DNA of 64,000 bases, taken from contig ONCF01000068.1 of assembly GCA_900316275.1 (NCBI GenBank), forward strand, positions 1 to 64,000, read 5' to 3'. The translations under genes were made by a program, and so were the position numbers. Positions 28,969 to 36,026 of the stretch are shown here, in pieces; positions within the stretch are counted from its first letter, which is position 1; every line of letters begins with the position of its first letter. This DNA is from an uncultured Veillonellaceae bacterium (GTDB taxonomy: Bacteria; Bacillota; Negativicutes; Selenomonadales; Selenomonadaceae). Under the pieces are notes generated by a model. It ran no database searches. It was not told where the DNA came from and saw only the letters and a program-made list of their open reading frames with translations.

Positions 28969-29820
28969 TTATGCTTCACGAATGGCATCCGCAATGGCTG
29001 CCATCTGCACCATGGGCTGCACCGCATGCACGCGCAGCATACACGCATCCTGCAGGATACCCACGACACCCGCCGCGCCCGTGGCAATGTCGCGTTCATC
29101 ACTTGGCAGGCCCAGCACGTCGCCGATAAAACGCTTGCGGCTGCACGCGAGCAGCATAGGATACGGCGTGCCATCAATAACCGTGAGCTCACGCAGGCGC
29201 CGCTGCACCGTGAGATTGGTCGGCGTGTCTTTACCGAAACCGATGCCCGGGTCGAGGATGATATTTTCCCGCGCCACACCCGCGTCCGCCGCGATTTGCA
29301 GTGAACGACGGAAAAAAGCCTGCATCTCAGCAATCACGTCGCCCGTATACTCCTGCCCGAGCTGGTTGTGCATAACGATAATTGGCAGGCCCGTCTCGGC
29401 GGCGACCTGCGCCATTGCGCCCACCGGCTCACCCGCGTACTGCAGGCCCCAGACATCGTTGAGCAGATGCACGCCGCAGGCCGCCGCGGCGCGCGCTGTC
29501 GCCGCGTGATAGGTATCGACGGAGATAGGCACGGGCGAAATGGGCACGAGCGCGCGCAGATACGGCAGCAGCCGCGCCTGCTCCTCCTCGGCCGAGAGCG
29601 GCGTCGAGCCCGGCCGCGTCGACTCCGCGCCGATGTCGATAATGGCCGCGCCCTCCGCCGCCATCTGCAGCAGATGCGCTTTCGCCCGCTCGATGCTGTT
29701 CCACTGGCCACCGTCCGAGAACGAATCCGGTGTCACATTGAGGATACCCATGACCTGGGTCCGCCCGCCGAGCACGAGCTCCTTGCCGTCCTGAAAATGA
29801 TATGTACGTTTGCAGCGCAT
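28969..29820 (-). CDS. folP: Dihydropteroate synthase
   Basis: 283-residue TIM-barrel enzyme that condenses p-aminobenzoate with hydroxymethyl-dihydropterin pyrophosphate; the sulfonamide target. Motifs: MGILNVTPDSFSDGG, IDIGAESTRPGS, ISVDTYHAATARAA, LLNDVWG, IILDPGIGFGKD and the sulfa-site loop LLACSRKRFIG. It sits in the order folE, folP, folB, folK-folA on the minus strand, so the pterin branch is complete in the window except for the nucleotide pyrophosphatase step. Confidence 0.96.
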   Translation of the reverse strand: MRCKRTYHFQDGKELVLGGRTQVMGILNVTPDSFSDGGQWNSIERAKAHLLQMAAEGAAIIDIGAESTRPGSTPLSAEEEQARLLPYLRALVPISPVPISVDTYHAATARAAAACGVHLLNDVWGLQYAGEPVGAMAQVAAETGLPIIVMHNQLGQEYTGDVIAEMQAFFRRSLQIAADAGVARENIILDPGIGFGKDTPTNLTVQRRLRELTVIDGTPYPMLLACSRKRFIGDVLGLPSDERDIATGAAGVVGILQDACMLRVHAVQPMVQMAAIADAIREA

Positions 29821-30010
29821 AAATGGCCTGCCTTTCCGCGCAATCGCGCTCTGGCAGTACCACCCCTACCACAAAAAATTTAAATCCCACCTGGGTCTGA
29901 CAGGATTACTTCTACAATATGTTATGGCAACTATGGTCACAGCTTGGGCTCTATACGGCCCTAAAAATCCTGCTGCCTCGCTGCCTTGGTAATACAGGCG
30001 GCAAGAGAAT

Positions 30011-30580
30011 TTATTTCTCTCCGCCCAGAGCCAGCCACGCCTGCTGGTACAGCGCGTGGTCCTCACGGCAGACGCCCGTGGCCTCGCTCGTCACTGTGCG
30101 CGTGCCCGGCGCCATATCGCCGCGCATCGTCATGCAGAGCTGCAGCGCCTCCACCTTGACCAGCACACCCACGGCCTGCAGATCATGCTCCACGGCGCGC
30201 GCAATCTGCGCCGTCAGCCGCTCCTGCAGCTGCGGCTGGTGCGCGAGCCGCTCTACGAGCGTCGTGAACTTGCTGAAGCCCGCCACGCGCCCGTGCCGCG
30301 GGATGTAGGCGATATCCACCGTGCCGAAAAACGGCACGAGATGATGCTCACACATCGAGTAAAACGGAATATGCCGCACGGCCACGAGCCCATCCGAGCC
30401 GGTCGTGAACGTCTCGCCCCAGATGTCCTCCGTGCTGCGCCCCATGCCGTTGAACAGGAACGCGTACATCTGCGCGACGCGCGCCGGTGTACGCTCCATG
30501 CCCCGTGCCGTGAGGTCCACCCCCAGTGCCTCGAGGAACTCGCGCATCGCCTGCTCCGCCCTCGCGTTATTTGCTGTCAT
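30011..30580 (-). CDS. folE: GTP cyclohydrolase I (type IA)
   Basis: 189 residues. Converts GTP to dihydroneopterin triphosphate, the first step of folate synthesis. Zinc ligands are visible in MCEHHLVPFFG (Cys, His) and in the C-terminal LQLCMTMRGDMAPGTRTVTS. TPARVAQMY and GFSKFTTLVERLA are also typical. It is 190 bases upstream of folP; the gap holds no gene. The leader carries a terminator-like hairpin, listed separately. Confidence 0.96.
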   Translation of the reverse strand: MTANNARAEQAMREFLEALGVDLTARGMERTPARVAQMYAFLFNGMGRSTEDIWGETFTTGSDGLVAVRHIPFYSMCEHHLVPFFGTVDIAYIPRHGRVAGFSKFTTLVERLAHQPQLQERLTAQIARAVEHDLQAVGVLVKVEALQLCMTMRGDMAPGTRTVTSEATGVCREDHALYQQAWLALGGEK

Positions 30581-30664
30581 TCTCTCACCTCACTGCCGCT
30601 GTTATGTATCACCTTCTATTTTATCGACAATACAGGCAAATAGCAAGCACAGCTGACTCGCAAC

Positions 30665-30708
30665 GAAAAATTGTTTTGCCCAAACGCCTGCTGACGGGCA
30701 GACAAATT
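30665..30708 (-). promoter_or_regulatory. Terminator-like hairpin upstream of folE
   Basis: Minus strand stem (AATTTGTCTGCCC with GGGCAAAACAATT, imperfect) followed by TTTTTC, about 90 bases before the folE ATG. It could attenuate folE or end a short upstream transcript. I could not match it to the THF riboswitch consensus from memory. The rest of 30581-30843 shows no gene; no B12 box was found upstream of cbiM. Confidence 0.4.
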
Positions 30709-30843
30709 GCAAAAAAAAATCATGCAGTCTTATCAGAAATTTTTCATCATTGCATCCCCCTGGGAGGCTTACGCAGGCCCTCATTTTCCCTTAAAATAAA
30801 GAATGTCTTTATCATATCAACATAGCACAGGAGTGTGAAAAAA

Positions 30844-31869
30844 ATGCATATCCCCGAAAATTATCTCAGCCCCGAGACCTGCGCCGTCATGGGCGCGGTC
30901 ATGGTGCCCGTCTGGCTGCTCGCCGTCAAAAAGGTTCGTGAGCACATCCCGCAGGAACGCCTGCCGCAGCTGGGCATCGGCGCCGCCTTTGTCTTCCTCG
31001 CGATGATGTTTAACATCCCGCTGCCCGGCGGCACGACGGGGCACGCCGTCGGCGGCACGCTCATGGCCATTTTGTTCGGCCCCTGGGCCGCCTGTCTCGG
31101 CGTCAGTGTGGCGCTACTGGTCCAGGCCGTCTTCTTTGGGGACGGCGGCATCCTCGCGCTGGGTGCGAACTGCTTCAATATGGCGTTTGTACTGCCGTTC
31201 AGCGGCTATTTCGTCTACCAGCAGTTGCGCCAGCGCCTGTCCTCGGCGCACAGCGACCTCTTCGCGGCGGGCTGCGGTGCCTTTGTCGGCATCAATCTGG
31301 CCGCCCTCTGCGCCGCCATCGAGTTTGGCATCCAGCCGCTGCTCTTCACGGACGGTGCAGGCCAGGCCCTCTACTGTCCCTATCCGCTCTGGGTGTCCAT
31401 CCCGGCGATGCTCGCCGGCCACCTGACGCTCTTCGGCCTCGCCGAGGTCGTCTTCACCACCGCCGTCCTCGCCTACCTGCGCCGCACGAACGCCACGCTG
31501 CTGGACACCGCCTCTCCCAGCTCTCAACTCTCAACTCCCAACACTTCACGCCCCACCTACGCCCTCCTCGCCCTGCTCATCCTCGGCACGCCGCTCGGCC
31601 TGCTCGCCGAGGGCACGGCCTGGGGCGAGTGGGACCCTGAGGAGCTTGCGGAGCAGGACTATCTGGGCTCGGCACTCGGCTACACCCCGGCTGGCATGGC
31701 GGACGGCTTTGACTTCACTGCGCTGTTTCCCGACTACACGGTCGCGGGTATGCCCGATGTCTTCGGCTATATCCTCTCGGCCATCATCGGAGCCGCGCTG
31801 CTCATCATCGCCTTTAAACTGTTCAGCACCTGCCTGCCCCAGCCCACGCGCTACGACACGCAGGCTTGA
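30844..31869 (+). CDS. cbiM: Cobalt/nickel ECF transporter S component CbiM with fused PDGLE/CbiN-like tail
   Basis: 341-residue membrane protein. The N-terminus MHIPENYLSP carries the conserved Met-His pair that binds the metal in CbiM/NikM. Six or so hydrophobic segments follow, with LPGGTTGHAVGG and ALGANCFNMAF as CbiM signatures. After a Ser/Thr-rich linker (about residues 218-230) a second part with GLLAEGTAWGEWDPEEL and one more membrane helix resembles PDGLE/CbiN proteins, so the auxiliary subunit is fused. ATG 30844 follows AGGAG; GTG 30835 is less likely. Confidence 0.92.
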   Translation: MHIPENYLSPETCAVMGAVMVPVWLLAVKKVREHIPQERLPQLGIGAAFVFLAMMFNIPLPGGTTGHAVGGTLMAILFGPWAACLGVSVALLVQAVFFGDGGILALGANCFNMAFVLPFSGYFVYQQLRQRLSSAHSDLFAAGCGAFVGINLAALCAAIEFGIQPLLFTDGAGQALYCPYPLWVSIPAMLAGHLTLFGLAEVVFTTAVLAYLRRTNATLLDTASPSSQLSTPNTSRPTYALLALLILGTPLGLLAEGTAWGEWDPEELAEQDYLGSALGYTPAGMADGFDFTALFPDYTVAGMPDVFGYILSAIIGAALLIIAFKLFSTCLPQPTRYDTQA

Positions 31870-31948
31870 TAAATCATCAGCTCAGCTACCAGCCGGGCTA
31901 ACTCAATCAGCGTCTGCTTAATACTCTACGCACGCAAAGGAAACAACT

Positions 31949-32752
31949 ATGTTGAAACTGCCTGACTGGGCTGGTCAGGACGAGGTATACACACCGGACC
32001 GGGACCGTGATTACTACATCACCCGGTCCCTTTTGCGTCTTATGCTCGTCCTCGACGCCCTGCGCCAACAGGCGCGCCGCCGCCAGCACTGCACGGCCCT
32101 GCTCGGCCTGCTCGCCACGGTGCTGCTCATCCTCACGCTCGTGCTCGCACAGCACACGGCCTATCTCTGGGCCGTCGGCGCGGGCGAGGCCGTGCTGCTC
32201 TGCCTGCTGCCCGCCCGCACCCTGCGCCGGGTACTCGCGGGCGCACTGCTCGCCACGCTGTTCTGCGCACTCATCGTCCTGCCCGCGCTCTGGCTCGGCA
32301 ACGGCCAGCGCGTACTGCTCCTGCCTGCCAAGACCTTTCTCACCGTCACGGCACTCAATCTGCTGCAGCAGAACTTCGCCTGGCACAGTCTCACGCACGC
32401 CTGCCGCCAGCTGCGCGTGCCTGGCGTCATCATCTTTATCCTCGACACGACGCTGCGCTACATCGTGCTGCTCGGCGAGGAGGCCGCACAGCTGCTCACG
32501 GCGCTGAAACTGCGCTCCATCGGCCACAACCCGCACAAGGGGCGCGCCATTGGCGGCCTCATAGGCGTGCTGCTGCTGCGCTCCCAGCAAATGTCGCTCG
32601 ACATGTACGATGCCATGCGCTGCCGCTGTTTCACCGGCGATTACCCCGCGCCGCCCGCCCGCTGGCAGCCGCACACGGCGGACCTGCTGGTCGCCGTGCT
32701 TCTGCTGCTTTATCTCTATTTATTTTGTCGCCTGGAGTTGCTGCCAGCTTGA
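31949..32752 (+). CDS. cbiQ: ECF transporter transmembrane component CbiQ
   Basis: 267 residues with about six hydrophobic segments, including LLGLLATVLLILTLVLA and LLATLFCALIVLPALWL. The T-component coupling motif with its Ala-Arg-Gly-like signature appears as DAMRCRCFTGD near residue 225, and LKLRSIG near 190 is the partner loop. It couples ATP hydrolysis by CbiO to metal uptake by CbiM. AAAGGA precedes the ATG, 79 bases after cbiM. Confidence 0.9.
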   Translation: MLKLPDWAGQDEVYTPDRDRDYYITRSLLRLMLVLDALRQQARRRQHCTALLGLLATVLLILTLVLAQHTAYLWAVGAGEAVLLCLLPARTLRRVLAGALLATLFCALIVLPALWLGNGQRVLLLPAKTFLTVTALNLLQQNFAWHSLTHACRQLRVPGVIIFILDTTLRYIVLLGEEAAQLLTALKLRSIGHNPHKGRAIGGLIGVLLLRSQQMSLDMYDAMRCRCFTGDYPAPPARWQPHTADLLVAVLLLLYLYLFCRLELLPA

Positions 32753-32854
32753 GTTGTTGGCAAGGCCGCGACCATAAAGCGCAAGCATTTGGGTTGCTCT
32801 CCCTAGCAGCATAACGCAGGCACCACTGCCATAATCATATTTTCCTACAATACT

Positions 32855-32890
32855 TAAGGAAACGCTGATTAAACCGTCAGCGTTTCCTTA
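32855..32890. repeat. 14-bp inverted repeat between cbiQ and cbiO
   Basis: A perfect stem (32855-32868 with 32877-32890, loop TTAAACCG) inside the 161-base cbiQ-cbiO gap, about 23 bases before the cbiO ATG. There is no T run beyond the stem, so it looks more like an mRNA-processing or stability hairpin than a terminator. Confidence 0.6.
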
Positions 32891-32913
32891 ATCATGCTGG
32901 AGGCACTTGCCTG

Positions 32914-33612
32914 ATGAACAATCAACCTACATCTACCACCACCGCGCCGCAAATCGTCCTGGACGATGTCTGCTATGCCTACGGCAGCGTGCCCGTGCTC
33001 GCCCATGTCAGTGCCAGCATCCAGCAGGGCGAGACCGTCTGCCTCACAGGCCCGAACGGCGCGGGCAAATCCACGTTACTGAAGCTGCTCAACGGCCTCC
33101 TTTTCCCCGAACTCGGCCAGTACCGCTTCGAGGGCGAGCCCATCACAGCCGCGCGTATGCGCGAGCACCGCTATTCCAAATATTTCCACCAGCGTGTGAG
33201 TTTCCTCTGGCAAAATCCCGACGTGCAGCTGTTCTGCAGCACCGTTGCCGAGGAGCTCGCCTTCGGCCCCATCCAAATGGGCCTCACGGCCAATGAGGTC
33301 CGCCAGCGTACGGAGGACGCGCTACAGGCCCTGAGCATCGCCCACCTGCGCGACCGCGCCCCCTACAGCCTCTCCGGCGGTGAAAAAAAGCGCGTGGCCC
33401 TCGCCTCCCTGCTCACCATGAACCCCGCCGTCTGGACCATGGACGAGCCGGAAAGCTTCCTCGACGCCGCCGGCCGCGCCTGGCTGCTGGAGTTCCTCAC
33501 CTCCCTGCAACAGGCAGGCAAAACGCTCATCCTGGCCACGCACGACCAGGAACTGCTGCAACGGTTCGGCAGACGCCAGCTGGCACTCCTGGCGCCTGCT
33601 CGCAACGCATAA
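32914..33612 (+). CDS. cbiO: ECF transporter ATPase CbiO
   Basis: 232-residue ABC ATPase. Walker A GPNGAGKSTLLKLLNG (about 48-63), Q-loop LWQNPDVQLF, signature YSLSGGEKKRVALASLL, Walker B AVWTMDEPESFLD and the H-loop LATHDQEL. The PDVQLF form of the Q-loop region is typical of ECF ATPases. With cbiM and cbiQ it completes a cobalt or nickel importer. GGAGG lies 10 bases before the ATG. Confidence 0.95.
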   Translation: MNNQPTSTTTAPQIVLDDVCYAYGSVPVLAHVSASIQQGETVCLTGPNGAGKSTLLKLLNGLLFPELGQYRFEGEPITAARMREHRYSKYFHQRVSFLWQNPDVQLFCSTVAEELAFGPIQMGLTANEVRQRTEDALQALSIAHLRDRAPYSLSGGEKKRVALASLLTMNPAVWTMDEPESFLDAAGRAWLLEFLTSLQQAGKTLILATHDQELLQRFGRRQLALLAPARNA

Positions 33613-33635
33613 AACAGCATTTTCCGCGCAATATA

Positions 33636-33688
33636 GAAAAGACACTGTTACCTTGCCACGCTGGGCGTATGTAACAGTGTCTTTTTCC
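33636..33688 (+). terminator. Intrinsic terminator after cbiO
   Basis: A perfect 15-bp stem (33637-33651 with 33671-33685) ending in CTTTTTCC. It also has A/T runs suited to the opposite strand, where nikD/E remnants end. Confidence 0.88.
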
Positions 33689-33746
33689 TTTACGAAACAG
33701 CATGCTCCGGTTTGGCTGAGCACCAGTTGGCTGCTGGCGCGCCACT

Positions 33747-33932
33747 TTACGACCGAACCATACGGAAGAAATCCACAGCCAGCAGTCTACGTGCAGCCAG
33801 AGACTGCGGATGCGCCACGACGGTTGCCGTCGCGCCCTGCTCGACGATGCGGCCCTGCTCCATGACACATACGCGGTCGGCCACCTGCCCCTCCCAGGCC
33901 ACGGAGAGATTTTTTACCTCCAACAGGCTCAT
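33747..33932 (-). pseudogene. Remnant of Nik/Dpp-type ABC ATPase(s) with internal deletion
   Basis: A 61-codon frame that begins like an oligopeptide/nickel ABC ATPase (MSLLEVKNLSVAWEGQ, with an intact AGGAGG site) and then passes directly into the C-terminal part of such an ATPase (VADRVCVMEQGRIVEQGA, then the HPQSLAARRLLA tail). Walker A, the signature and Walker B are all missing, so roughly 150 or more residues have been deleted. The join may connect the start of one ATPase gene (nikD-like) to the end of its neighbour (nikE-like), but this cannot be settled here. Confidence 0.8.
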
Positions 33933-33954
33933 AGCTTGCCCCTCCTATAGGGAT

Positions 33955-34884
33955 TTAGTCTTTGGTGAGTTCCGGCGTGATTTCATAGTAGTCGGACGGA
34001 TGTGCCGCAAAGCCCTTGACATTTTTCTTCATGACGAACGACATGCGCAAATGCGAAGCGTAGAAATACGCGCAGTCATCGAGGATCTGCTGCTCCATCT
34101 GGATGGCAATCTGGCTGCGCTTATCCGCACCGAACGTGTTGCGCAGCTGCTCCTCCAGTGACTCCATGCGGTCGTTGTAGTAGAAGCCCATGTTGTAGGC
34201 CGAGCTTTTCAGCACATGCGTGGAGAAATAATACTCCGGGTCACCCGTAGGTGCCGTGACGAAAGCATTCGAGTACAAATCATACTCACCGCTCTTGAGG
34301 AAATTCTTGTAGTTGTTCGTGGCGTTGACGTCGAGCTTGATGCCGATGTCCTTGAGGTCGGCCTGCGCGGCCTCGGCGAGCAGCGGCAGTTCCTGACGGC
34401 TCGTGTAGGTCAGGTAGCGCAGCTCGAGGTTCTTGCCGTCTTTATCGACATAGCCGTCGCCGTCCGTATCCGCATAGCCCGCATCCTTGAGCAGGGCCTT
34501 CGCCTTTTCTTTGTCAAAGGCCACGGTGTGCACGGCGTTATCGCCGAACGTCATGCTCGCGGGGAACGGGCCGACGGCCGGCGTGCCCTGACCGTGCAAC
34601 AGCACCTTCGTAAAGTTCTCCTTGTCGATTGCCATAGAGATGGCCTGGCGCACGCGCAGATCCTGCAGGGCCGGTGTCTTGAAATTGAACGCCACCTGAT
34701 AGATGCGCGAGGTATCGGCCTGGCTCACGTGGTATTTGTCATTGTTCTGGAACAGTTCGAGGTTCGAATACGGCAGGCCCTGTACGGCATCGAGTTCGCC
34801 GTTCTGCATGGCCATGGTCAGCGTGTCGCCGTCCGTGATGCTCTTCACGACGATTTTATCCATCTGCGGTTTCGTCTCGCCCCA
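33955..34884 (-). pseudogene. C-terminal remnant of nickel/peptide ABC substrate-binding protein (NikA-like)
   Basis: About 305 codons of an extracellular solute-binding protein family 5 (NikA/DppA) without signal peptide or N-terminal lobe. The frame starts abruptly at HWGETKPQMDKIVVKSI. It contains NGELDAVQGLPYSNLELF, the family hallmark FKTPALQDLRVRQAISMAID, and a normal C-terminus. Upstream of residue 1 the DNA belongs to a permease gene in another frame. Not expected to be exported. Confidence 0.82.
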
Positions 34885-35469
34885 ATGGCCGTGCCACCGA
34901 GCAGTGAGCCCACAGAAAGCGCGAGCAGCGTGATAATCGTGATAAACGACGATTTCAGCACGTCATGCCAGAGAATCCAGCGCTCCGGCACGCCGCGCGC
35001 ACGGGCACCGGCCACGTAGGGCTTCGCGAGCTCCTCCAGCACGACGGCGCGAATCTGCCGCGTATACTTCGCCCCCATGGCGATGGCCAGCGTCACCGCC
35101 GGCAGCACGACGGAGAGCGGATTGTCCGCGCTGCTCATGACGGGGAACAGGCCAGCCTGCAGCGCGAGGAAATAGATGAGCAGCAGGCCGACGAAGAAGT
35201 TCGGCAGCGAGTTGCCCACAAAGGTCAGGAAACGGATGATATAGTCAGGCCAGCGGTTCTGCCGCATGGCCGCATAGATGCCGAACGGGATGGCGAACAG
35301 CAGCGTGAGTCCCACGGAGGCCAGCATGAGCTCGACCGTCGCCGGCAGCTTGTCCATGAACGTATCAAACACGAGCTTGCCCGAGATATACGAGCGGCCC
35401 ATGTCGCCCGTCACCACGCCCTGCAGCCAGTGCCCATACTGCACGAGGAACGGCTGATCGATGTCATGC
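34884..35469 (-). pseudogene. Internal fragment of NikB/DppB-type ABC permease
   Basis: About 195 codons of a binding-protein-dependent permease, from IDQPFLVQYGHWLQGVVTGD through RSYISGKLVFDTFMDKLPAT and the EAA loop (LEELAKPYVAGARARGVPER) to LSVGSLLGGTA. The first ~60 and the last ~60-70 residues are missing. At the 5' end it abuts an oppositely oriented methyltransferase fragment, and at the 3' end it joins the NikA fragment out of frame. The ATG-to-stop frame across this region is chimeric. Confidence 0.8.
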
Positions 35470-35786
35470 AGGCCTACCGCGAGTGGCACCGCGTACTCGT
35501 CCCCGGTGGCCTGTTGCTGAACTTCGATTCTGACCTGCGTGGCGTCGTCTGGGATAACGCCAATACCGGCGATGCCCTCGCGCAAGCCAAGCTCGCCGAG
35601 TGCACGGCACTCAAGGACGCCATGCGCATCAACACGCACGTGCGCCGCGCCTGGGACGCCGCGTTCCTACAGTCTCTCGGCATGTTGGTCTCGACCGTGG
35701 CCAACATCGCGCCGCTCGTGCACCTTGACCCCACGCTGCAGTTCGACGCCGCCCCCATCTTTGCGCTCTGCGCACAAAAACGCTGA
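35467..35786 (+). pseudogene. C-terminal fragment of a SAM-dependent methyltransferase
   Basis: About 105 codons on the plus strand beginning QAYREWHRVLVPGGLLLNF, the post-motif region of class I methyltransferases (VLxPGGxLLxFD), and running to a normal-looking stop. The SAM-binding N-terminal half is absent; the DNA before it is the antisense of the NikB fragment. It is therefore a deletion remnant. Confidence 0.75.
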
Positions 35787-35825
35787 GCAACACCAGCTAA
35801 CGCCAACTAAACACGACAACATACA

Positions 35826-35879
35826 GGCTCCCATACGCCTCCCCCATTGCTGGCCGGGCACGGGAGCTTATTTTTATAG
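35826..35879 (+). terminator. Probable terminator after the methyltransferase fragment
   Basis: An 8-bp stem AGGCTCCC/GGGAGCTT around a long loop, followed by ATTTTTAT. Confidence 0.5.
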
Positions 35880-35910
35880 CAAACTTTCATGTATGTTGCT
35901 ACGGCAACGT

Positions 35911-35939
35911 TTGCCCTCGTGCCTATAGCATGCTATACT
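35911..35939 (+). promoter_or_regulatory. Predicted promoter of the U32 peptidase gene
   Basis: TTGCCC (35911-35916), a 17-base spacer, and TATACT (35934-35939) with an upstream TGC extension, about 88 bases before the ATG. Confidence 0.6.
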
Positions 35940-36026
35940 GTTAAATTGGAATAAGTCTCTTATTCAATCAATCATGCTTTTACTGACTTACCGCCCTGCG
36001 CGGATGATAAAGGAGAACCTGCAACT

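Noticed and set aside
30710-30843. Cobalamin or NiCo riboswitch upstream of cbiM
   Set aside because: No B12-box sequence was found, and I could not match the NiCo consensus reliably; a motif scan would be needed before claiming it.
34845-35639. Minus-strand 264-residue frame as an intact permease
   Set aside because: Its first ~60 residues are antisense to the methyltransferase fragment and its last residues run out of frame into the NikA fragment; only the middle is permease.
34965-35786. 273-residue plus-strand frame as a single gene
   Set aside because: Only the last ~105 residues are real methyltransferase sequence; the first part is antisense to the NikB fragment, so it is a chimera across a deletion join.
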